Translations under genes and position numbers: made by a program
Assembly (NCBI GenBank): GCA_019359075.1
Contig: JAHHIB010000022.1
Location: forward strand, 16,546 to 80,545
Direction of reading: 5' to 3'
DNA: 64,000 nt
From: Kalymmatonema hyalinum WJT4-NPBG1
GTDB lineage: Bacteria > Cyanobacteriota > Cyanobacteriia > Cyanobacteriales > Nostocaceae
The notes under the pieces: model-generated
The model's database searches: none
Told to the model about the DNA's origin: nothing
Seen by the model: only the letters and a program-made list of their open reading frames with translations
Shown here: in pieces, positions 1-7,682 of the stretch
Position numbering within the stretch: the first letter of the stretch is position 1
Layout: the number at the start of each line of letters is the position of its first letter

Positions 1-112
1 TGGACTTGCGGGTCAAGCCACGACTTCTGTTCACAGGGGCATGGTGCTATCTCATCCCTCCACTCACTCCGAAGCGCTGTTTTTGTTTGCGCTTCAAGTG
101 TTGGCGATATAT
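1..112. other. Window edge, no gene assigned
   Basis: No convincing start or coding segment was seen on either strand. If the control region at 113-510 faces left, this stretch would be the 5' untranslated leader of an off-window gene. Confidence 0.3.
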
Positions 113-510
113 GTTTTATATCAGTCGTCTCAAACGAGGGCAGCGTTAGTGCCTGGATAGAATTTATTGGATTGATTAGATTTGTACTCAAAATTGAAAA
201 CCCTCACCCTTTAGGCATTTGAGGACTTAAAAAGATTTTTTCTGGGTAGGGGTACTAGAATTTTTGGGTTGGGGTTCGAGTATTTATGGAAATGGGGACA
301 AGTATTCATGTACTCAGAGCAAACTCAATCCCAGTAAGGATTTGAGCAAAATTTTAGCTTTTTTTTAGCTTTTCTAACTTGTACTCAAAGGCTGATTCTA
401 CAACACTCAGAGCACTGCCTCAAGGGAGATTTTGGCTTTGGAAACCTGGAGTAGCTTACGGAGACTGACTCCAGAAATTTGCGAAATTCAATTCTGTATA
501 CAGAATATCA
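113..510 (-). promoter_or_regulatory. Left copy of mirrored nif-type control region
   Basis: This stretch is a diverged inverted copy of about 2540-2866. Blocks shared after reverse complementing include TTATATCAG, ATTTATTGGATTGATTA and GGGTAGGGGTACTAG. Three TGTACTCA octamers lie at 183-190, 309-316 and 380-387; the right copy has three TGAGTACA in mirrored order with similar spacing. Because the right copy sits directly before nifP, this one should serve a leftward gene beyond the window edge. In many cyanobacteria nifB is divergent from nifP, so nifB is the obvious candidate, but it is not visible here. Confidence 0.55.
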
Positions 511-723
511 TTTTTTCAAAGGAAAAAATGCAATTCAAACTTTTTTAATTTTTGCTGTGTTCACTAGTATCACTTCATAGATTTTTCTCATCCATTTGCG
601 CTAGAACATAGGCACAGACAAGGAATCAGATTGTTTTTTACGGATGATTAATAGAATTTTATCTCAATTAACTGAGTTTTAGCATATAGAAAAAGATGTT
701 TTTTAACGTAGATTTGGTCTCAA

Positions 724-828
724 GTGAAGAAAATCATGATTATTGGTTCTGGAGGCGCAGGAAAGTCTATCCTCGCGCGCAGCGCCGTAACGCAGTGGCT
801 TAACCATCAATTATTAGTTAACAGTTAA
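724..828 (+). pseudogene. Relic of P-loop nucleotide kinase-like gene (N-terminus only)
   Basis: A GTG-started frame encodes MKKIMIIGSGGAGKS followed by ILAR, a clear Walker A loop at the extreme N-terminus. This resembles adenylate-kinase-like P-loop proteins such as the FlaR/topology-modulation group. After about 20 codons the frame runs into unrelated repeat sequence and stops at codon 35. The remainder of the domain is absent, so this is a truncated relic. The family assignment rests on one short motif. Confidence 0.45.
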
Positions 829-1058
829 CAGTTATCCATTCATCCAAGGAGCGATTGCCCAAGGCTTCGCCGTGAGCGCTCAGCCGAACGGGGCAGTGGC
901 AAAGCCAATCGCACCAAACAAGATCCCCGACAACTTTTACGAAGTCGGGGATCTGTGGCTTTCAATTCTCACAAAGAAAGCGGAGGATTGCTATAGTAAA
1001 CAGCTATCCATTCATCCAAGGAGCGATTGCCCAAGGGGCAGTGGCAAAGCCAATCGCA
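829..1058. repeat. Two copies of a palindromic repeat plus hairpin
   Basis: Two related copies (829-912 and about 1000-1058) share TATCCATTCATCCAAGGAGC and then GCGATTGCCC...CCAATCGC arms. The first copy carries an extra ~25 bp inside. Between them is a hairpin with 11-bp arms AGATCCCCGAC/GTCGGGGATCT (921-954). A third copy of the GCGATTG...CAATCGC core lies inside the acetyltransferase gene near 25217. The 70-aa ORF called here is repeat translation, not a gene. Confidence 0.75.
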
Positions 1059-1161
1059 CGACCGTAAAATACAACAGCAGGTGAAAAACTACAGCAGCGT
1101 ACTATACACTGGAAAAATCTTTTCCTAATTCAGCAGGAATCAGGGTACCAGGAAGAATCCT

Positions 1162-2106
1162 ATGAAAGCAGTCGTTATCCGTGAGTATGGCTCCCCTGAA
1201 GTGTTGCAGTACCAAGAGGTGGAGCCGCCAAAAATTAAGCCCGACCAGTTACTCGTTAAAGTTCGGGCAACTTGCGTTAATCCGGTTGATTGGAAAATTC
1301 GCAAGGGAATGTTGAAATTGATCACGGGTAACAAATTCCCGATGATTTTGGGGTTTGATTTGTCGGGAGATGTGGTGGAGGTGGGCTCACAAGTTACGCG
1401 CTTCAAGCCAGGAGATGCAATTTACGGAAACGTTGGTTTATTGGGAGGAGCTTACGCAGAACTTGCAGCCGTCCCAGAAAAATCTGTCGCCCTGAAACCA
1501 ACGAACATGACTTATGAAGAAGCAGCCTCTGTACCCGTAGCAGCCCTCACAGCCCTACAAGCCTTGCAAGACCTAGCCCATATCGAAGTAGGACAAACCG
1601 TGCTTATCAATGGCGCTTCTGGCGGTGTGGGGACTTTTGCTGTGCAAATCGCTAAGGCTTTAGGAGCAGAAATCACGGCAGTTTGCAGTACAAAAAACAG
1701 TGACTTGGTGAAATCTTTAGGAGCAGACCGCGTCATTGACTACACCCAACAAGATTTTACCCAAGATACCGCACAGTACGACATCATTTTGGATGCGGTT
1801 GCTAAACAGTCGTTCTCTAGTTGTAAACAAGTTTTAAAACCCAACGGAATTTATGTAAATACACTCCCCACCCCTGAAACGATTGTGCAAAGTGTATTGA
1901 CAGCGTTCATTCCCGGTAAAAAAGCCAAATTTATCTTAGAAACAGCTAGGAGTCAGGACTTGCTTTACCTGAAAGAGTTGATTGAGGCTGGTAAAATCCG
2001 TTCTGTGATTGACCGCACTTTTCCCCTACAAGAACTAGCTGCTGCTCATGCATATAGCGAGAGCGAGCGAGCAGTGGGCAAAATAGCAATTACGGTTGCG
2101 GGTTAA
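1162..2106 (+). CDS. NAD(P)H:quinone oxidoreductase-like MDR protein
   Basis: This 314-aa zinc-independent medium-chain dehydrogenase/reductase resembles quinone oxidoreductases and 2-enoyl reductases that use NADPH. The GroES-like N-terminal half (about 1-125) contains the NPVDWKIRKG segment. The Rossmann half has the nucleotide loop INGASGGVGTFAVQIAK near residues 150-165. No Cys cluster for structural zinc is present. The ATG follows AGGAAG at good spacing. The gene lies alone between the two mirrored nif control copies and is not obviously a nif gene. A second protein of this family is encoded at 39120-40061. The substrate is unknown. Confidence 0.85.
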   Translation: MKAVVIREYGSPEVLQYQEVEPPKIKPDQLLVKVRATCVNPVDWKIRKGMLKLITGNKFPMILGFDLSGDVVEVGSQVTRFKPGDAIYGNVGLLGGAYAELAAVPEKSVALKPTNMTYEEAASVPVAALTALQALQDLAHIEVGQTVLINGASGGVGTFAVQIAKALGAEITAVCSTKNSDLVKSLGADRVIDYTQQDFTQDTAQYDIILDAVAKQSFSSCKQVLKPNGIYVNTLPTPETIVQSVLTAFIPGKKAKFILETARSQDLLYLKELIEAGKIRSVIDRTFPLQELAAAHAYSESERAVGKIAITVAG

Positions 2107-2161
2107 TGTGTCAAAGTTTTGTAAAAACTATCAGAATAGAAGTCTGAAAGTATACCAAAAA

Positions 2162-2183
2162 AGTCTGCAAAGGCAGGCTTTTT
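2162..2183 (+). terminator. Rho-independent terminator after MDR gene
   Basis: Stem AGTCTGC/GCAGGCT (one G-U pair), loop AAAG, followed by a T run, 55 bp after the oxidoreductase stop codon. Confidence 0.7.
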
Positions 2184-2229
2184 CATTGCTTGATTAAATA
2201 AGCGCGCAAAAGTCAATTGCTATGAAAAT

Positions 2230-2355
2230 TAAACCACAGATGGACACAGATGGACACAGATAATTAACTAGTGTTTATTTGTGTTTATCTGTGGTTATAA
2301 ATATCAAATACAGACTTTTGCAAAAAATATCTTACTATGCATTTAATGCATAGTA
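2230..2355. repeat. Dispersed CCACAGATGGACACAGAT repeat and perfect 23-bp palindrome
   Basis: A palindromic module pairs AACCACAGAT on the left with ATCTGTGGTT near 2287-2296; GATGGACACA is tandemly doubled. A single copy of the same motif occurs near 31405. Just downstream, TACTATGCATT and AATGCATAGTA form a perfect inverted repeat with a one-base centre (2333-2355). Confidence 0.6.
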
Positions 2356-2454
2356 TTCTTGCAATTTATTCATATGAAACGGTCAATATGCCTGTCGCAA
2401 AGGATAAAATAGGTATAACAGTTAAGCAAACTACAACTATAAATATACAAAATA

Positions 2455-2468
2455 GTATCTATACTTAC
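2455..2468 (+). promoter_or_regulatory. Putative NtcA box
   Basis: GTATCTATACTTAC matches the GTA-N8-TAC consensus of the nitrogen regulator NtcA. About 18-23 bases downstream is a weak -10-like CAAAAT/TAGCTC. It lies about 440 bp upstream of nifP. The consensus is short and will occur by chance, so binding is inferred. Confidence 0.35.
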
Positions 2469-2539
2469 AGACAAAAACTGTTAGGCAAAATAGCTCGGCT
2501 TGTCTTTTCTTAATTGTAGGAATACAATAATAAATAGTA

Positions 2540-2866
2540 ACTCGATATACAGAATTTTTGGTTTTCATCTCGTTCGCCTGTTGTTTGAGTACAAGTGAAA
2601 AGTTGTTAATTTATGCAAAAATATCTTGCCTAAATCGCATCAAAGTCTTACAGGCAAGTGAATTGATATTGAGTACACAAATACTTACCCCCCTCCCCCA
2701 TAAATTCCAGTACCCCGGTCCTGAAAATACTAGTACCCCTACCCCAATAGAAATTTTAAATTTGCGTTATATCAAGGTTTAGGGCTGGTGAGTACAGCCT
2801 TAATCAATCCAATAAATCCAATCGGCGTCGGATGTAAGCCGTCTTTGCAAACACCTGATATAAGCA
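2540..2866 (+). promoter_or_regulatory. Right copy of mirrored nif-type control region, upstream of nifP
   Basis: Three TGAGTACA octamers lie at 2586-2593, 2670-2677 and 2789-2796. Their spacing (84 and 119 bp) mirrors that of the left copy (71 and 126 bp). The outer block holds ATCAATCCAATAAAT and TGATATAA, which reappear inverted at 113-180. It ends about 40 bp before nifP. In Leptolyngbya, the regulator CnfR acts on cis-elements in the nifB-nifP intergenic region; whether TGAGTACA is that element I cannot confirm from memory. Confidence 0.6.
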
Positions 2867-2906
2867 GAGAACGTAGCACACGGCTATTTTGAAAAAACCA
2901 GTACCG

Positions 2907-3665
2907 ATGCAACAGCCATTCGACCACATGAGGAATTCAAAGATTGCAAAAATGTTGGGTGATTATTCCAACCTGTTTTTTGCAATGCTTTCTGGCATTT
3001 CTTTTGAGCCAGTATTGACTGATTTTCGCATCATATTTGAACGAGATCCAGCAGCATGCCATTGGCTGGAGGTGCTGCTTTGTTACCCTGGATTGCACGC
3101 ACTATGTTTGCATCGCATTGCTCATTGGTTGCACCGACGTGGAGTGGCTTTTATCCCCCGCTTTATTTCTCACTTGGGACGGTTTTTTACAGGAATTGAA
3201 ATTCATCCAGGTGCAGAGATTGGCAAAGGCGTATTTATTGACCACGGTATGGGCGTTGTGATTGGCGAAACCGCTATTGTGGGAGACTACACACTTATTT
3301 ACCAGGATGTCACCCTTGGTGGAACTGGAAAAGAAAGTGGTAAGCGCCATCCTACCTTGGGCAAAAATGTCGTTGTGGGAGCAGGTGCGAAAGTCTTAGG
3401 CAATATTGAGATTGGCGATCGCGTCCGCATCGGTGCAGGTTCGATTGTTTTGCGAAATGTCCCCGACTATTGCACTGTTGTGGGAATCCCGGGGCGGATT
3501 ATTTCCTGCAAACAGGGCGAACAAGTTTCTCCCTTAGAACACGGAAAACTACCTGATTTAGAAGCTGAAGTGTTTCGCTGTTTGCAAGAACGTATTGAGC
3601 AACTCGAACAAAAGCTGCAAACCCTTACAAGTCAAACAAAAGAACTGGTGACAAAGGAACGTTAA
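2907..3665 (+). CDS. nifP: Serine O-acetyltransferase NifP (CysE family)
   Basis: Acetylates serine with acetyl-CoA to give O-acetylserine for cysteine synthesis, here presumably for nitrogenase Fe-S cluster assembly. The N-terminal helical part contains [11 protein letters not shown] and [10 protein letters not shown]. The left-handed beta-helix of hexapeptide repeats spans about residues 90-205, with the active-site stretch [12 protein letters not shown]. The C-terminal tail is a short coiled coil. I chose ATG 2907; an in-frame TTG at 2889 is the track start and ATG 2928 is also possible, none with a clear ribosome site. Context with nifV, nifZ and nifT supports nifP rather than housekeeping cysE. 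The next gene starts 2 bp after the stop. Confidence 0.9.
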   Translation: MQQPFDHMRNSKIAKMLGDYSNLFFAMLSGISFEPVLTDFRIIFERDPAACHWLEVLLCYPGLHALCLHRIAHWLHRRGVAFIPRFISHLGRFFTGIEIHPGAEIGKGVFIDHGMGVVIGETAIVGDYTLIYQDVTLGGTGKESGKRHPTLGKNVVVGAGAKVLGNIEIGDRVRIGAGSIVLRNVPDYCTVVGIPGRIISCKQGEQVSPLEHGKLPDLEAEVFRCLQERIEQLEQKLQTLTSQTKELVTKER

Positions 3666-3667
3666 CT

Positions 3668-3913
3668 ATGTTGCAATCCCGTAGTTTTCAAACCACAGCC
3701 GAGTATATTGTGCAAATTCCTATCAGCGATCGCTTTTCAATTTATCACCGCTTGCAAGAGTTAATGATTCCTTGTTGGTGTCTCTCTGATGGTTCTTTGC
3801 GGGTGCAAGTGAATAGTTGTTTAACAGCGATTCTCGTCCGTAGTACCGTACTGCAATTTATGACAAGTCGCCGAGAATTAATCGATTGGCTAGAAAGATG
3901 TTGGCAGCTTTAA
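3668..3913 (+). CDS. Conserved unknown nif-cluster protein (Asr1405-like)
   Basis: An 81-aa soluble protein placed 2 bp after nifP, so almost certainly translated from the same message. It has no signal peptide or obvious metal motif and only two cysteines (PCWCLS). In Nostoc sp. PCC 7120 two small unknown genes (asr1405, asr1406) lie between cysE/nifP (alr1404) and nifV1 (alr1407); position and size make this the asr1405 counterpart. No function is known to me. Confidence 0.7.
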   Translation: MLQSRSFQTTAEYIVQIPISDRFSIYHRLQELMIPCWCLSDGSLRVQVNSCLTAILVRSTVLQFMTSRRELIDWLERCWQL

Positions 3914-4100
3914 ATTTTTGACTACCTCAATTCTGGTGAATCTGAAATAAGAACTATGAAAACAGGTGTGAAGTGTGAAAAGAAGTATGAAGGTGAAATA
4001 TAAAGATTTTTCTTATACCTTATAGGAAGCCTTGCGGAGGGCGTCTAAATTCTTTATCTTTAAACCTTGCTCCTTCATTCTTTTTGTGAAAACTTGTATT

Positions 4101-4298
4101 ATGGCGAACCGTCACAGTGATATAAAACTCATTGATTTTTTACAAACTGAACTCGCACTTTCAACTGTGGATATTTCTGTAGCACTACGCAAGCACGAGT
4201 TAGATAATAGTCCCTTAGCAATGCTTCTTTGGCAGTATGGTTTAGTTGACATACAACAGTTAGAACGCATCTTTGATTGGCTGGAAGAGCAAGTTTAA
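4101..4298 (+). CDS. DUF2949-like small protein (Asr1406-like)
   Basis: This 65-aa protein starts at ATG 4101; the longer track ORF adds 23 unlikely residues from a leader. It is helical with the pattern LIDFLQTELALS...LLWQYGLVDIQQLERIFDWLEE, typical of the cyanobacterial DUF2949 family. It occupies the asr1406 position between nifP and nifV. The length and the GLV-x(4)-L ending fit the family. Function is unknown; DUF2949 genes also occur outside nif clusters. Confidence 0.7.
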   Translation: MANRHSDIKLIDFLQTELALSTVDISVALRKHELDNSPLAMLLWQYGLVDIQQLERIFDWLEEQV

Positions 4299-4451
4299 GC
4301 GATCCAAAATACGAAACAGCAATCATGTCAAGTATCTTAATATTGCTATTGTGTCAATTCAATGAAGGATACTTAGGGAATATCTCCGTCATGCTAGTGA
4401 TATTAACTACAGTGTAACGAAGAAAATGATTTGAAAAATTTCAGGGAGGAT

Positions 4452-4580
4452 ATGACGATGATTTCTACTTTAATTGCCGGATTAAGCATCTTGTTTTTTT
4501 CAGGAATGGCTAATACCTATTTCAGTGAAATGCTATTTTCTGACACAGAACTTCCATCTGACAAGAATAATAAATTTTAG
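4452..4580 (+). CDS. Unannotated 42-aa putative membrane microprotein in nif cluster
   Basis: Too short for the ORF track. The frame begins ATG ACG ATG and is preceded by a strong Shine-Dalgarno sequence (AGGGAGG, 3-7 bases from the start). The product has one hydrophobic segment (about residues 4-20, ISTLIAGLSILFFSGMA) and then a short acidic/basic polar tail ending in NNKF. It lies between the DUF2949 gene and nifV on the same strand. No homologue is recognised. The ribosome site and hydrophobic profile are the only support. Confidence 0.5.
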   Translation: MTMISTLIAGLSILFFSGMANTYFSEMLFSDTELPSDKNNKF

Positions 4581-5131
4581 TTGATACAAAATTCTTGTTT
4601 GATGCCATACAGATGGAACAAGAATTATCAATTATAAATAATGAAGGATGAATTATGAATAGTGATATTTTTGATGAGAACTCAGAACATAGAATTCATA
4701 ATTAGTGAATATGCCTACGAATTCATCCCAGGGATTTGACAACGAAAGTGTGATTCATCAACCTGTAAATTTCTTACGGTTTTCAATTGGGTGCAATACA
4801 TCAAAGAATTAACGAACCGCAAATGGACAAAGCATTGGACGCAGATGTAGACGCCTGAAAGGTGGTGAGACAGCGCTGCAGGAGGGTTTCCCTCCGTAGG
4901 CGACTGCGTAAGCGCAAGCGCACGCCAAGGGCGAACGCGCAGCGTGTCCGAAGGACATACCCGAAGGGCTTCCCGCAGGGTACTTGTACTTGATCCGGAT
5001 GATAACAGCTATAGTTGCTGTGCATTCTGGCTCAACACCCAATCGCCAAAAAACCATTTTGAGTTCTTACCGTAGGAGTTCTGAGTTCTTTCTTCGTCAT
5101 CATTCATCATTATCCAAGAGGTTTTTACAAG
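4581..5131. other. Intergenic region before nifV with dispersed repeat
   Basis: No gene was seen. Bases 4867-4918 are a copy of the GAGCCAGCGCTGCAGGAGGG-type palindromic repeat (arms GGAGGG/CCCTCC), followed by GC-rich repeat material to about 4985. Called ORFs here on the minus strand are repeat translations. Short tandem ATGAATTATGAA-like sequence lies near 4640. Confidence 0.6.
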
Positions 5132-6268
5132 ATGAATCAAGTCTTAATAAATGACACAACACTGCGCGACGGCGAACAAGCAGCAGGAGTTGCCTTCAAC
5201 TTAGAAGAGAAAGTTGCGATCGCCAAATTTCTCGATGCGATCGGCGTTCATGAAATAGAAGTCGGTATTCCGGCGATGGGTAAGGAAGAAACACGAGCGA
5301 TATCAGCAATTGCTGAGGCGGGTTTGCAAGCCAAACTGCTTGGCTGGAACCGCGCGGTGATTTCTGATATCCAGGCTTCTATGGCTTGTGGTTTGAAGCG
5401 AGTGCATATTGCCATTCCCGTTTCTGGAATCCAAATTGCTGCCAAATTTCACGGTCAATGGCGGATAACTTTGCAACAACTCAAAGACAGTATTAGCTTC
5501 GCCGTTGATAAAGGTCTTTGGGTTGCTGTAGGAGGAGAAGATGCTTCTAGAGCTGATGAAAGCTTCCTCCTAGACGTAGCACAATATGCCCAAGAATGGG
5601 GTGCATCGCGGTTTCGCTTCTGTGACACAGTAGGCGTTCTTGACCCATTCAGCACATATGCGAAAGTAAGACGACTGGTGACGGCTTTGTTAATTCCCGT
5701 AGAGGTTCACACTCACAATGATTTTGGTCTAGCAACTGCCAATGCCCTTGCTGGTATCAAAGGTGGAGCTTTATCGGTGAATACAACGGTGAATGGGCTG
5801 GGTGAAAGAGCGGGAAATGCAGCTTTAGAAGAAGTTGTCATGGCTCTCAAACGTATCTACGGCGTTAATGTGGGTCTTGACACTCCTCGTTTATTAGAAT
5901 TGTCTCGACTTGTCGCAGCAGCATCAGGGAGCAATGTTCCGCCTTGGAAGGCAATTGTGGGTGAAAATACCTTTGCTCACGAAGCAGGTATTCATGCTCA
6001 CGGCGTACTGCAAAACCCCATGACTTACGAACCGTTTGCTCCTGAAGAGGTAGGGTGGGAACGACGTTTGGTTGTGGGTAAGCATTCTGGTAGGCATTTG
6101 TTGTCTAGTGTGCTACAGCAGCACGGCATTTTTTTGAATTCGCAAGAAACTCAATCTGTTTTGGAGGTGGTACGACAAGAGTCGGTAGAGAAAAAACGTA
6201 GCTTAAGCGTACAGGAACTATTGAATTTGGTACGAGAACAACAGAGGTATTCTCATGCGATCAGATGA
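5132..6268 (+). CDS. nifV: Homocitrate synthase
   Basis: Condenses acetyl-CoA with 2-oxoglutarate to give homocitrate, the organic ligand of the nitrogenase FeMo cofactor. The 378-aa length is normal. The HMGL-like TIM barrel begins with [17 protein letters not shown] and carries the metal-binding [13 protein letters not shown] stretch near residue 195 and [13 protein letters not shown] shortly after. The C-terminal half holds [15 protein letters not shown] and VVGKHSGRH. It overlaps nifZ by 14 bp, so the two are translationally linked. Leucine-pathway 2-isopropylmalate synthase is related but longer. Confidence 0.95.
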   Translation: MNQVLINDTTLRDGEQAAGVAFNLEEKVAIAKFLDAIGVHEIEVGIPAMGKEETRAISAIAEAGLQAKLLGWNRAVISDIQASMACGLKRVHIAIPVSGIQIAAKFHGQWRITLQQLKDSISFAVDKGLWVAVGGEDASRADESFLLDVAQYAQEWGASRFRFCDTVGVLDPFSTYAKVRRLVTALLIPVEVHTHNDFGLATANALAGIKGGALSVNTTVNGLGERAGNAALEEVVMALKRIYGVNVGLDTPRLLELSRLVAAASGSNVPPWKAIVGENTFAHEAGIHAHGVLQNPMTYEPFAPEEVGWERRLVVGKHSGRHLLSSVLQQHGIFLNSQETQSVLEVVRQESVEKKRSLSVQELLNLVREQQRYSHAIR

Positions 6269-6539
6269 ATTAGAGCTAGATCAGCAACCCGCCTTTAACA
6301 TCGGTGATAAAGTCCGACTCCGCAAAATGATCAAGAACGATGGTACTTTTCCCGGTCAAGAGATTGGGGTCATCTTGGCGAAAAAGGGAGATATCGGCTA
6401 CGTAGCTAGTATAGGCACATATTTACAAAGATCCTATATTTATGCTGTGCATTTTTTGCATACTGGATTTGTCGTAGGTTGTGTCAAAAAAGAATTAGAA
6501 CTTGTTGAGAAGGAACAAGAGGTTGTTGAGGAAGCCTAG
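6255..6539 (+). CDS. nifZ: Nitrogenase maturation protein NifZ
   Basis: A 94-aa protein with the NifZ signature: an SH3-like beta fold containing [21 protein letters not shown] and later [14 protein letters not shown]. NifZ helps form the P-cluster in the MoFe protein, acting as a chaperone-like factor. It begins inside the nifV 3' end in another frame. The C-terminus is a glutamate-rich tail. Length and position between nifV and nifT are typical for cyanobacteria. Confidence 0.93.
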   Translation: MRSDELELDQQPAFNIGDKVRLRKMIKNDGTFPGQEIGVILAKKGDIGYVASIGTYLQRSYIYAVHFLHTGFVVGCVKKELELVEKEQEVVEEA

Positions 6540-6618
6540 CAAACTTCTTTTCCTGAACAGAAATTAAGACATTTCACCAATACATTAATATCACTACTAG
6601 GAAGCGGGAAAACTAGAG

Positions 6619-6822
6619 ATGAAAGTTATGCTGCGTCATAATGCTGCTGGAACTTTGATTGCTTACGTTGCGAAGAAAGACCTTGAAGAAGAAGTTGTTA
6701 AACAAACGGAAGGAGCAGAAGGCAAGATTTTTACTTTAGCAAATGGTTGGGAATTAGAATTTTCTAATTTGCCAGATCCGCTACAGTTACCGCAGACTTA
6801 TGAGGCTAAACGTCTCTCGTAA
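6619..6822 (+). CDS. nifT: NifT/FixU protein
   Basis: A 67-aa protein with the NifT/FixU pattern: MKVMLRHNAAGTLIAYVAKKDLEE, then LANGWELEFSNLPDPLQLP. The family is small and beta-rich and nearly always lies in nif clusters; deletion usually has little phenotype and the biochemical role is unknown. An AGGAAGCGGG sequence lies upstream of the ATG. It follows nifZ by 79 bp and closes the nifV-Z-T group. Confidence 0.93.
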   Translation: MKVMLRHNAAGTLIAYVAKKDLEEEVVKQTEGAEGKIFTLANGWELEFSNLPDPLQLPQTYEAKRLS

Positions 6823-6877
6823 CTCAACGCTTGTCTCAATTACACTTTTTTTATCAAGACTGTTCTTAGTCATTCGT

Positions 6878-6990
6878 GAGCCAGCGCAACCAAGTTGGTT
6901 TCCAACTGGGCGGCGACTGGCGTTCACCGTTCGGCAAAGCCGTGGCGTCAGCCATAGGTGTGCCGAAGGCATACCCGAAGGGTCTTTTGG
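6878..6990. repeat. GAGCCAG...CTGGCG palindromic repeat with GC-rich tail
   Basis: A GAGCCAGCGC...GCGACTGGCG unit (6878-6922) with internal GTTGGTTTCCAAC stem, followed by GCCGAAGGCATACCCGAAGG-type repeat sequence. The same unit occurs at 4867, 43768 and 59319. It fills the gap between nifT and the ferredoxin gene. Confidence 0.65.
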
Positions 6991-7062
6991 AAATGCAAAT
7001 GACTCATGACAAAGGACGATCCATATGAAAAATTTACGAAAAACTTTACGAATTTAAATAAC

Positions 7063-7617
7063 ATGAGTCATCATTACCTAAAATTATCTGAATTTAACCT
7101 TGAGGGACAGTTTGTTGGCTTTGTAGGTGATACCCCAGGGAAATTTAAATACCTGCGATTGGCATTAGAATCCGAGGATCTGGAAATTAAAATCCCTAAG
7201 GAGTTGCGTCAATTTCTGAGCATATCCTTAGTTCCTGGTGAGCAAATTCGTGTCTTTGGTATTAGTAAGTTAGACACACACACAGGCGAAATCAAACTAA
7301 AAGCTTTTGGGGTGACACCAATTGGTGTTTGTCCAAATCAAGAAATCCCTCTTCAACAACGAAAGTCTCTTCCCAAAGCTAAGATTTTAGTCTGTCAAAA
7401 ATCTGGTTGCATAAAGCGGGGTGGAAAAGCGCTATTGTCAGAATTAGAAAAGATGTTGTATGAGCATGGTTTGTCTGACCAAGTTATCATTGAGCAAACT
7501 GGCTGTTTCAAATGTTGTAAAAGCGCACCCAATTATATTTTGCAAATTGGGACAAAAGAATATAAAAAGATTCATCCAGAGGCGATCGTATCTTTGTTAG
7601 AAAGTTACTTGAGTTAA
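7063..7617 (+). CDS. Thioredoxin-like [2Fe-2S] ferredoxin of the nif cluster
   Basis: A 184-aa protein whose C-terminal ~85 residues form a thioredoxin-like [2Fe-2S] domain as in NuoE/HoxE. Ligand candidates are CQKSGC (about residue 112) and TGCFKCCKSAPN (about 150). The N-terminal ~90 residues are beta-rich (LEGQFVGFVG...LRLALESEDLEIKIP) and resemble the sucraseferredoxin-adjacent domain common in cyanobacterial proteins of this kind. I chose ATG 7063 because MSHHYLKLSEF begins the conserved part; the track start at 7006 adds 19 residues. It is probably an electron carrier for nitrogen fixation or cofactor assembly, which is inference from location. Confidence 0.75.
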   Translation: MSHHYLKLSEFNLEGQFVGFVGDTPGKFKYLRLALESEDLEIKIPKELRQFLSISLVPGEQIRVFGISKLDTHTGEIKLKAFGVTPIGVCPNQEIPLQQRKSLPKAKILVCQKSGCIKRGGKALLSELEKMLYEHGLSDQVIIEQTGCFKCCKSAPNYILQIGTKEYKKIHPEAIVSLLESYLS

Positions 7618-7640
7618 GCTGTCTACGGTGTAGAAGCCAC

Positions 7641-7673
7641 AGATACCCGACTTCTCTAAGAAGTCGGGTATCT
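7641..7673. terminator. Bidirectional hairpin terminator between convergent genes
   Basis: A perfect 14-bp stem AGATACCCGACTTC/GAAGTCGGGTATCT with a 5-nt loop, followed by TTGTTT on the plus strand. It lies between the ferredoxin stop codon and the end of the adenosine deaminase gene. Similar GACTTC/GAAGTC hairpins are a dispersed family in cyanobacteria (compare 921-954). Confidence 0.85.
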
Positions 7674-7682
7674 TGTTTATTA

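Noticed and set aside
872-1084. 70-aa plus-strand ORF
   Set aside because: It is translation of two copies of the palindromic repeat and its hairpin; the same peptide pieces appear antisense to the GNAT gene.
2558-2782. 74-aa ORF upstream of nifP
   Set aside because: It overlaps the octamer-rich control region and has no ribosome site.
113-2866. Composite transposon or Tn7-like ends as the main reading of the mirrored regions
   Set aside because: No transposase or target duplication is visible, and the right copy ends exactly at nifP. Kept only as an alternative.
4801-5057. Two minus-strand ORFs before nifV
   Set aside because: They are built from GC-rich repeat sequence and have no coding signature.
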